DNA of 6,944 nt from Allomuricauda sp. (GTDB lineage: Bacteria; Bacteroidota; Bacteroidia; Flavobacteriales; Flavobacteriaceae). The stretch covers positions 1 to 6,944 of the forward strand of contig JANQOD010000373.1 in NCBI GenBank assembly GCA_028289745.1, given 5' to 3'. The translations under genes were made by a program, and so were the position numbers. Below are positions 1 through 5,878 of this stretch, piece by piece (within the stretch, counting starts at the first letter, position 1; each line of letters begins with the position of its first letter). Below the pieces are notes generated by a model. The model saw nothing but the letters and a program-made list of their open reading frames with translations. It did not search any database and was not told the DNA's origin.

Positions 1-581
1 TTGCGATAAACACGGCCCGGTGAAATGGTGCGAATGGGGGGTTTGTGCTTTTCCATATAGCGTACCTGTACCGAAGAGGTGTGCGTTCGCAAGAGAATAT
101 CGGGGTCGGTCTGTATGAAGAACGTGTCCTGCATGTCGCGGGCAGGGTGGTATTCTGGCAGGTTCAGCGCCGTAAAATTATGCCAATCATCTTCAATTTC
201 AGGCCCTTCTGATACATTGAAACCTATCCTTGAAAAAATATCGATTATTTGGTTCTTTACTATTGATATCGGATGCCGCGCCCCAATTTCAATGGGTTCG
301 CCAGGCCTGGTAAGGTCGTCATATTTTCCTGAAAGATCGGTTTGGCCTTTCAATGCCTCTTGAAGTGCATCGACCTTTTCGGCAGCGGCTTTCTTCAACT
401 CGTTGATGGCCTGGCCAAACTCCTTTTTTTGTGCTGTGGGCACATTTTTGAACTCAGCAAAAAATTCGTTCAAAAGGCCTTTTTTGCCCAAATACTTAAT
501 TCTGAAGGTTTCAATTTCCTCTTTTGAGGTAGCGGTAAAACCTTCAACTTCTTGTAAATGCTGTTTTATGGTATCAATCAT
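1..581 (-). CDS. pheS: Phenylalanine--tRNA ligase alpha subunit, N-terminal part (cut by the window edge)
   Basis: PheS is the catalytic subunit of the cytosolic alpha2beta2 phenylalanyl-tRNA synthetase, which charges tRNA-Phe with phenylalanine using ATP. The first 193 residues are present; the rest lies beyond the left edge, and the family is usually about 330-340 residues. Residues 1 to about 85 are charged and helical, matching the N-terminal coiled-coil arm that contacts tRNA. Class II synthetase sequence follows: GPEIEDDWHNF at 126-136, HPAR at 145-148, RTHTSSVQVR at 165-174 and the motif 2 segment PPIRTISPGRVYR at 181-193. I chose the ATG at 579-581 because the protein then begins MIDTIKQHL, at the normal place for this family. 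The partner gene pheT is not in the window. The gene follows the SulP transporter gene on the same strand after 116 bases and probably has its own promoter. Family identity is secure. Confidence 0.97.
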   Translation of the reverse strand, partial: MIDTIKQHLQEVEGFTATSKEEIETFRIKYLGKKGLLNEFFAEFKNVPTAQKKEFGQAINELKKAAAEKVDALQEALKGQTDLSGKYDDLTRPGEPIEIGARHPISIVKNQIIDIFSRIGFNVSEGPEIEDDWHNFTALNLPEYHPARDMQDTFFIQTDPDILLRTHTSSVQVRYMEKHKPPIRTISPGRVYR

Positions 582-582
582 C

Positions 583-604
583 GTCGGCGGCCTTATTGGC
601 CGAC
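583..604 (-). promoter_or_regulatory. Perfect 6-bp palindrome touching the pheS start codon
   Basis: GTCGGC (583-588) and GCCGAC (599-604) are exact inverted repeats around a 10-base centre that contains GGCC and TTATTG. On the pheS strand the palindrome ends one base before the ATG. It overlaps the promoter-like box TAAATTTG by one base. If that box is used, most of the left arm is not transcribed, so the palindrome would act as DNA, for example as a binding site. If transcription starts further upstream, it would form a GC-rich hairpin beside the start codon. The symmetry is seen directly; any role is inference. Confidence 0.4.
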
Positions 605-611
605 AAATTTA
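604..611 (-). promoter_or_regulatory. Candidate Bacteroidota -7 promoter box for pheS
   Basis: On the minus strand this reads TAAATTTG, an exact match to the Bacteroidota -7 consensus TAnnTTTG. A start about 5-7 bases downstream would give a short leader of roughly 17 bases before the pheS ATG. I find no good TTTG-type -33 box at the expected distance of about 19-21 bases, so the call rests on one box and the position. Confidence 0.4.
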
Positions 612-697
612 ATGAATTGTACAAGAAAATGAGGTAAAAGCATAAGCAGTTCTATAAGGCCAAGGGTATTTCAACGGTAATCTTGGGTCATAGATTT

Positions 698-2560
698 TCA
701 TACGACATCCTCCACATTTTCTTTTACCCAATCAATACAATCGTCAACATTTTCAAAAACGTGTTCTTCGGGGATCAGATCGGGGATAATATCAATACGC
801 TCCATCATATATCTTGGTTGATCCAAAATACCTACCAACAGAGCGGTTTTTCCATTTCTTTTCAGGTCTTGCAAGACATCTTCCATGGCATAAAGGCCAG
901 ATTGATCCATATACTGCATCCGATCCATTCTGATGACAACCGTTGAAGCAAAATGCGGTATCTGTAGGGCCAATTGCTGAAAATCACTTGTGGACCCAAA
1001 GAAAAGGGGGCCTTTGATGTGCTTGATGACGACCTCTTCCTTTAGTTTTTTCGGAAAACCTTTTTCATCTGCCCAAGGCTGTTCGTGCAAGGGTTTTACA
1101 TCTGACCTTTTAGCCGTTAAATCCCCGATTTTCTTCATGAACATCAAAGATGCGATGACCAGGCCAATACCGACGGCATAGACCAAATTCCATATCGACG
1201 ACAAAACCAAAACCGTCAACATGATGATGACTTCAGAACTGAGCTTCAGTGGCCCCAGCTTTATATCTTTTGGTAGGTAAGGAATGGCCTTCAGGCCCTT
1301 ATAATCCATCACCCCGATACCCACGGTGACCAAAATACCGGCCAAAACGGCTGCAGGAATCTGTGAGGCCACGGGACCAAGAGCGAGCAAAATGAGTAAA
1401 AGCAAAACACCGGCGATCATCCCTGACAGGCGGGTCTTGCCCCCTGAATTGATATTGACCACTGTACGTATGGTGGCCCCTGCCCCGGGAATACCGCCAA
1501 AAACGGCCGCTATACTATTACCAATACCCTGCCCTACCAGCTCTTTGTTGGGTTTGTGCTTGGTGTTGGTCATGTTGTCGGCGACCACTGAGGTCAGCAA
1601 TGAGTCGATCGCCCCCAAAAGGGCCAAGGTCAGGGCCGTAAAAATATAGGGGGTAATGGCCGTTAATTTGAATTGGGTAAAAATGTCCATCTGCAAGATG
1701 GGCAGCCCTTCAGGAATCTGTTCAATCGGGCGATAATCGAGTCCGAACCCAAAGGCGACCCCCGAAACGACTATCAGGGCGACCAGCGTGCTTGGTACGG
1801 CCGTGGTAATGCGCTTGAACCCATAAATGATAAAAATGGTCGCCAAGGCCAAGGCCAACTCAAGCCAATCGATATTTTTCAAGGCTCTGGGCAATACCTT
1901 GATGGTACCTACTACACCAGAGGCATCTTTGGCGGCAAGGGTTTGCGATTCTTTGAGTATATCGGCCTCAGTGGTCATTTCTGCCCTTCGAATGGTTTCC
2001 TCAAAATCTTCCAGTACCAAAATGCCCTCACCGGCCTCTTCTTTGAGAATGTTTTCTAAAATCTCCTCTTCTGCTGCTGGTATATACTCTGACACATAAT
2101 CGTTGTCTTCTTTTGGATAGTACCCGACCGCAGGAAGAATCTGCGTGACCAGAATGATGACCCCGATCGCTGTCATGAACCCCGAGACCACCGGATAGGG
2201 AATATACTTGATATATTTGCCGAGCCCTATGATTCCCAACCCTATCTGCATCAATCCGGCCAAAAGAAAAACCGCCAGTATGATGGGCAGTGCTTTGCCC
2301 ACATCACCATCGTTCACGGCCAATATGCCTGCGATGATGACCATGCTTACGGCTGTCATGGGTGCTGTCGGACCAGATATTTGGGTATTTGTTCCTCCGA
2401 ACAAGGCAGCAAAAAAACTGATGAATATCGCTCCGTATAATCCGGCACTTGGGCCCAAACCCGAACTCACCCCGAACGCCAGTGCCAAGGGTAGTGCTAC
2501 GATACCTGCGGTGATGCCCCCAAAGAGATCGCCCCTAAAATGGGCGAAGAAATTCTTCAT
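698..2560 (-). CDS. SulP-family anion permease with C-terminal STAS domain, probable bicarbonate transporter
   Basis: This 620-residue inner-membrane protein belongs to the SulP/SLC26 family, which moves sulfate, bicarbonate or dicarboxylates. Hallmarks in order: LPLALAFGVSSGLGPSAGLYGA (24-44, shortened here to its ends LPLALAF and GPSAGLYGA), ISGPTAPMT at 61-69, KYIPYPVVSGFMTAIGV at 118-134, LGAIDSLLTSVVADNMT at 315-331, ELVGQGIGNSIAAVFGGIPG at 340-359, TRTVVN-like IRTVVN at 364-369, and a run of hydrophobic helices to about 475. A STAS domain spans about 505-615, with MDQSGLYAM at 551-559 at its conserved nucleotide-binding-like loop. Residues 150-204 form an unusually acidic insert between membrane segments 5 and 6. 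The carbonic anhydrase gene lies 54 bases upstream on the same strand, which favours bicarbonate as substrate (BicA-like), but sulfate cannot be excluded from sequence. The ATG at 2560 gives MKNFFAHFRGD, a normal SulP amino end. No clear terminator follows. Confidence 0.93.
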   Translation of the reverse strand: MKNFFAHFRGDLFGGITAGIVALPLALAFGVSSGLGPSAGLYGAIFISFFAALFGGTNTQISGPTAPMTAVSMVIIAGILAVNDGDVGKALPIILAVFLLAGLMQIGLGIIGLGKYIKYIPYPVVSGFMTAIGVIILVTQILPAVGYYPKEDNDYVSEYIPAAEEEILENILKEEAGEGILVLEDFEETIRRAEMTTEADILKESQTLAAKDASGVVGTIKVLPRALKNIDWLELALALATIFIIYGFKRITTAVPSTLVALIVVSGVAFGFGLDYRPIEQIPEGLPILQMDIFTQFKLTAITPYIFTALTLALLGAIDSLLTSVVADNMTNTKHKPNKELVGQGIGNSIAAVFGGIPGAGATIRTVVNINSGGKTRLSGMIAGVLLLLILLALGPVASQIPAAVLAGILVTVGIGVMDYKGLKAIPYLPKDIKLGPLKLSSEVIIMLTVLVLSSIWNLVYAVGIGLVIASLMFMKKIGDLTAKRSDVKPLHEQPWADEKGFPKKLKEEVVIKHIKGPLFFGSTSDFQQLALQIPHFASTVVIRMDRMQYMDQSGLYAMEDVLQDLKRNGKTALLVGILDQPRYMMERIDIIPDLIPEEHVFENVDDCIDWVKENVEDVV

Positions 2561-2583
2561 ATTGTTGATTTAAAGAAAGATTG

Positions 2584-2608
2584 TTTATGCTACTGGATCA
2601 GCAATAAA
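2584..2608 (-). promoter_or_regulatory. Imperfect hairpin in the can-SulP intercistronic spacer
   Basis: In the 54-base gap between can and the transporter gene, TTTATGCT (2584-2591) pairs with AGCA-A-TAAA (2600-2608), giving eight base pairs with one bulged base and an 8-base loop. On the transcript it starts six bases after the can stop and is followed by a U-rich stretch. It could be a processing or stabilising element, a weak attenuator between the two cistrons, or chance in A/T-rich DNA. Only the pairing is observed. Confidence 0.3.
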
Positions 2609-2614
2609 AGCACC

Positions 2615-3250
2615 TCAATCTGGTCGTATATGATAGATGTCGTCCAATTGGGAGACATCGTTCATGCTGATCTCCATATCGTTCGCAATGCCTGTTTTAA
2701 TGTCATATACCCAACCGTGAAGATGAAGAAACCGACCTTCTTTCCAGGCATTTTGTACTATCGAAGTTTTGGCAAGGTCTGCAACCTGTTCCTTAACGTT
2801 CAATTCTACCAGACGATCCCACCTTTTATTTTCATCATCGATAGCCTCAAGCTCTTCTCTATATTTGGCATAGATGTCTTTGATATGACGTATCCACTTG
2901 CCGACAAACCCGACGGTACTATTACCCATGGCCGCTTTCACACCCCCACAGCCATAGTGTCCGCATACAATAATGTGCCTTACTTCAAGGGCATTGACCG
3001 CATATTCGAGTACGCTGAGCATATTGATGTCGGTATGTATGGCCATATTGGCAATATTTCTATGGGTAAAGACCTCGCCAGGTTCAGCCCCTATGATCTC
3101 GCTTGAGGGCACTCTACTGTCGGCACAACCCAGCCACAGTAATGGTGGGTGCTGCCCCTTTGCCATTTCACTGAAGTAATCGGGATTGTTGGCAAGTTTC
3201 TCGGCGGCCCATTTTTTGTTCTTTTCAAGAATGTCTTTATAGTATAACAT
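2615..3250 (-). CDS. can: Beta-carbonic anhydrase, type II (Can-like)
   Basis: This enzyme catalyses reversible hydration of CO2 to bicarbonate and a proton in the cytoplasm. It is 211 residues, close to E. coli Can (220), and the numbering of key residues matches. GCADSRVP at 41-48 supplies zinc ligand Cys42 and the catalytic Asp44-Arg46 dyad, and CGHYGCGG at 96-103 supplies zinc ligands His98 and Cys101. Trp39, Arg64 and Tyr182 correspond to the non-catalytic bicarbonate pocket known in the Haemophilus influenzae and E. coli enzymes (type II), which implies bicarbonate inhibition and pH-sensitive activity. HRNIANM at 63-69 and LHGWVYDI at 177-184 are further family landmarks. No signal peptide is visible. 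The ATG at 3250 gives MLYYKDIL and aligns with the family start. It is followed by a SulP transporter gene 54 bases downstream, so the pair is probably co-transcribed as a bicarbonate supply module. The batE gene ends 85 bases upstream. Confidence 0.96.
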   Translation of the reverse strand: MLYYKDILEKNKKWAAEKLANNPDYFSEMAKGQHPPLLWLGCADSRVPSSEIIGAEPGEVFTHRNIANMAIHTDINMLSVLEYAVNALEVRHIIVCGHYGCGGVKAAMGNSTVGFVGKWIRHIKDIYAKYREELEAIDDENKRWDRLVELNVKEQVADLAKTSIVQNAWKEGRFLHLHGWVYDIKTGIANDMEISMNDVSQLDDIYHIRPD

Positions 3251-3293
3251 AATAGCGATGCTTTTATTTAGGCTTAAAATAGGGGTTTTGAAG

Positions 3294-3301
3294 CAGATTT
3301 A
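3294..3301 (-). promoter_or_regulatory. Weak candidate promoter box for the can-SulP operon
   Basis: The minus strand reads TAAATCTG, seven of the eight positions counting the free ones of TAnnTTTG. A TTG lies 15 bases upstream, slightly closer than the usual -33 spacing. It would start transcription about 35-40 bases before the can ATG. The 85-base gap after batE is the natural place for a promoter, but the sequence match is only moderate. Confidence 0.25.
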
Positions 3302-3316
3302 AAAGTAATGCTTTTA
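3300..3316. promoter_or_regulatory. A/T-rich palindrome between batE and can
   Basis: TAAAAG (3300-3305) and CTTTTA (3311-3316) form a perfect 6-bp inverted repeat with a 5-base centre, 20 bases after the batE stop. It overlaps the first copy of the ATGCTTTTA repeat. The stem has only one G-C pair per strand, so it is a poor terminator; it may be an operator or a very weak end signal for the bat transcript. No better terminator is visible here, so some read-through from bat into can is possible. Confidence 0.3.
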
Positions 3317-3335
3317 CAATTAACGCTGAAGGGTA

Positions 3336-4094
3336 TCAAAAATCTTTTAGGGATTTTAGATTCTCAGTGGGCATCCAACCTGTCTGTCCATCAGCTATCT
3401 TGATTTTGCTCCATCCATCATATTCGTCGAGCACATTGACTTTGGTGCCTTCATGTAAAGTGAAGACCGCTTGGCTTCTATTATTGGGTTCGGCCGTTAT
3501 CTTAACCTCTTCAGAAAAAATAATCGCGGGCTGATCATTCTTGTACTCTTGATGTCTCAGATAAGAAAAGACGAGTGCCCAGAATGCCAAAAACATTGAA
3601 ACCATACTTGATATGAAAGCAATGCGTTTTTTTAATGCTGAACGCATAAAGTAATAAAACAGATAGGCCAAGACGAATAGCATTGCAGATATGACCGCCA
3701 CGATGGCCCACTGGTCAAATGAAAAAATGCCAACAACACCTTCATAAATTTTTGCCATGGCCGTTTTGGGCATTTTTTCTATGGCATCAAGCCTCATGTT
3801 CTGGGCATAGGCCAAATTGTTCTTGATTTCACCATCGCTAGGATTTAGCAATAAGGCTTTCTCATAATAATAAATGCTGGGCCCTATTTCGTTCAACTTG
3901 TAATGGGCGTTGCCCAAATTGAAATAGAGTTCTGAAGAATGTAGCCCATCTGCTATTATTTCTTCATATAATTCGATGGCCTTTCGGTATTCGCCCAAAT
4001 TATAGGCATCATTGGCCTGGGTGAACAATTGATCGCTTTGGGCGTTTGCCCACAAGCCGATAAAAAATACAACAATCGCCAAATATTTCTTCAT
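3336..4094 (-). CDS. batE: BatE: exported TPR protein with two membrane helices and an SH3-like domain
   Basis: BatE is the last gene of the Bat operon; a role in aerotolerance or envelope homeostasis is proposed for the family, but its molecular action is unknown. Numbered from the ATG at 4094 (252 residues): signal peptide 1-18 ending WANA before Gln19, two TPR units at about 23-90 (NLGNAHYKLNEIGPSIYYYEKALLL is characteristic; key part NLGNAHYKL at 59-67), membrane helices at about 128-149 and 157-178 joined by a basic turn RSALKKR, and a bacterial SH3-like domain at about 195-247 (VKITAEPNNRSQAVFTL begins it, DGWSKIKI and GWMP follow). The expected topology puts both the TPR and SH3 parts in the periplasm. 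A GTG at 4100 would add two residues and overlap batD by four bases; I prefer the ATG because MKKYLAIVV is a typical signal-peptide start. It follows batD after two bases, so translation is probably coupled. Confidence 0.88.
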   Translation of the reverse strand: MKKYLAIVVFFIGLWANAQSDQLFTQANDAYNLGEYRKAIELYEEIIADGLHSSELYFNLGNAHYKLNEIGPSIYYYEKALLLNPSDGEIKNNLAYAQNMRLDAIEKMPKTAMAKIYEGVVGIFSFDQWAIVAVISAMLFVLAYLFYYFMRSALKKRIAFISSMVSMFLAFWALVFSYLRHQEYKNDQPAIIFSEEVKITAEPNNRSQAVFTLHEGTKVNVLDEYDGWSKIKIADGQTGWMPTENLKSLKDF

Positions 4095-4096
4095 AT

Positions 4097-5878
4097 TCAC
4101 AGTTGCTTGTCCATTTTTGAAATGACCTCACTTGCCTTGTCGTAATCTTGCTGCATTTGTACCTCTGAAAAGGGACTGTACCTGGCCATTTCGCAGTTTT
4201 TTAGCAATGCGATGAAACCGTTGACAGTATCTTCATCAACATCTTTGTCGTGCAACAGCACCGTTATCTTCTCTTTACTGAATTCACTGGTGACGATTTT
4301 CAGTTTGGCCTTCAGGTAGTTATGAAGCGCTTTTTCCAATGCGATATAAAAATGATCCTTGTTGCCCAGCTCTTTTTTAGCCGTTGACAGGTACTTTTTG
4401 GCCAATCTATCGGCTCGTTTCAATCTGTTGCCCTCAACATCGCTTGCGATGGCCTTTCTTCTCTTGAATACCAATATCGCTACGGGAATAAGCAACAATG
4501 GGGAAATCAAGAAGAGATAGAAGCGTGTTGAACCAAAGAAAAACTCGGTATCGATTTCAGAAAGGTTTGGGGTCACTTTTATAAAATGAAATTGTTTGCC
4601 CGTGGGCACAATAAATTTAGGGGTCCCATTATTTGAAGCAATCGAGGAGGTGGCATCGGTCGGGCCTTGAAGTACATCTAACGTGATTTCTTCCGATTCA
4701 AGGGCATGGTACTTTTCTGTCTTCGGATTGAAATAACTGAATGAAATGCTCGGGATAGGATATTTTCCCTTATAGGAAGGAACGATGGTATAATTATTCG
4801 ACACTTTTCCCTCCATTCCGGAAGAAGTGGTTCGAACTTTTTCCTCAAATTCAGGCTCATATACTTCAAGTGCGCTCGGAAGCTCGGGTTCTGGCAATTG
4901 AAACAACTTTAGATTTCCTTTGCCACTTACCTCGATTTTGGCCTGCAACGACTCAGAGGCATTCAATGAAGACTTGCTAGTGCTCACAGAAAAGTCGAAT
5001 TGACCAACAGCGCCTCCGAAATTTGTTGGCTTGCCCTTTTCAGGGAGCCTTCTGACGTTGAGCAGCCTTTTGCCCGCAGAGACCATCTTGCTGGCCTGCT
5101 TATAAATTCTGCCCCCAAAAAAATCACGTCTGTTGGTCGGAACGTCTACATAAATTTCAAGCGATAAGGGTTCGATTTCCAATTTTCCCGTTTTCTGCGG
5201 ATAAAGTACCATCCGTTTTAAGACAACACTTCGATAGGGCTTGCCCTTGAAAGTAGTATTGACCGTATTATACTTGGTCACAGGAATATCTTGGCTCCAG
5301 AAATTGTTGTACTTGGGGTTGTCGATGGGCCGATAATTGGTCACACTGATATTCGGACTGATATACAGTTTGTACACCACACTCACGGCCTCGTTCAGAT
5401 AGGGGGAAGATTTTGAGACCTCGGCCACTAGGTGAAGGCTTTCATCGGCCACGTCATCTATGGTCTTGGGGGCATTGGGGTTGTCAACTGCCGGGGTCAC
5501 TTCGACAGCTTTCGGTACGGTCTTGTATGTTTCGCCACTGATTTCGATAGAGGCCTGCTCAATGGTAAACCTACCCTGTTTCGCGGGGGTCAGAATATAG
5601 GAATACGATTTTGAAAAACTGCGTTTGCCATTTATCCATGAAGAACTGATGGATTGTGATGGCCCCATGACCACTTTGAACCCCTCAAAATCTGGTGGAA
5701 CAAAATTATCGCCATCTTTGTTCATTTTGAACTCGACCCGCAACCTTTCATTGACCCCTAATTTTTCTTTGCTCAGGTTGACATTGAAAGTGACCTCATC
5801 TTCTTGTGCCCATGCGAGAGGTGCCACAAGAAATGCGCAAAGAAAAATCAACGAATATTGTAGAAAACGTCGCTGCAT
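4097..5878 (-). CDS. batD: BatD: membrane-anchored exported protein of the Bat (aerotolerance) operon
   Basis: BatD-family proteins are large envelope proteins encoded in Bat operons with MoxR ATPase and von Willebrand-domain partners; the exact reaction is unknown and a scaffold role is inferred. From the ATG at 5878 the product has 593 residues: a signal peptide at 1-24 (ending AWA before Gln25), a long beta-rich periplasmic region at about 27-450 that looks like successive Ig-like domains (for example SKSSPYLNEAVSVVYKLY at 156-173 and SKSSLNASESLQAKIEVSG at 301-319 are similar openings), one membrane helix at 452-471, then a KRRK stop-transfer and a cytosolic helical tail of about 120 residues. 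A GTG three bases earlier (5881) is possible; the ATG overlaps the batC stop as TGATG, a classic coupled start. The stop lies two bases before batE. Family assignment rests on architecture, characteristic motifs and gene order, and is strong. Confidence 0.9.
   Translation of the reverse strand: MQRRFLQYSLIFLCAFLVAPLAWAQEDEVTFNVNLSKEKLGVNERLRVEFKMNKDGDNFVPPDFEGFKVVMGPSQSISSSWINGKRSFSKSYSYILTPAKQGRFTIEQASIEISGETYKTVPKAVEVTPAVDNPNAPKTIDDVADESLHLVAEVSKSSPYLNEAVSVVYKLYISPNISVTNYRPIDNPKYNNFWSQDIPVTKYNTVNTTFKGKPYRSVVLKRMVLYPQKTGKLEIEPLSLEIYVDVPTNRRDFFGGRIYKQASKMVSAGKRLLNVRRLPEKGKPTNFGGAVGQFDFSVSTSKSSLNASESLQAKIEVSGKGNLKLFQLPEPELPSALEVYEPEFEEKVRTTSSGMEGKVSNNYTIVPSYKGKYPIPSISFSYFNPKTEKYHALESEEITLDVLQGPTDATSSIASNNGTPKFIVPTGKQFHFIKVTPNLSEIDTEFFFGSTRFYLFLISPLLLIPVAILVFKRRKAIASDVEGNRLKRADRLAKKYLSTAKKELGNKDHFYIALEKALHNYLKAKLKIVTSEFSKEKITVLLHDKDVDEDTVNGFIALLKNCEMARYSPFSEVQMQQDYDKASEVISKMDKQL

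Larger units (their letters stand above)
3258..3316 (-). repeat. Two 9-bp direct repeats exactly 50 bp apart upstream of can
   Basis: ATGCTTTTA (plus strand) occurs at 3258-3266 and again at 3308-3316, a period of exactly 50 bases or close to five helical turns. The same 9-mer occurs once in the opposite orientation at 635-643 upstream of pheS, and an 8 of 9 match (TAAAAGCAC) lies at 2605-2613 in the can-SulP spacer. It may be a pair of regulator sites framing the can promoter. A/T-rich composition makes chance a real alternative, and an 8 of 9 match also lies inside the transporter gene at 1397-1405. Confidence 0.3.

Noticed and set aside
424..430. Run of seven T (seven A on the coding strand) in pheS as a slippage or frameshift site
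   Set aside because: It encodes Gln-Lys-Lys in an intact, expected part of the protein, and pheS is essential, so a phase-variable tract is implausible.
661..690. Possible terminator hairpin after the permease gene (CCAAG and CTTGG arms)
   Set aside because: The stem is only five base pairs with a loop of about 17 bases and no following U-run, so it is not a credible intrinsic terminator.
1326..2099. Several plus-strand frames opposite the SulP permease gene
   Set aside because: They mirror conserved permease sequence and have no independent start context, domain or neighbour relation.
2540..3106. Plus-strand frame of 188 codons opposite can
   Set aside because: The minus strand encodes a full carbonic anhydrase with every catalytic residue, so this is a shadow frame.
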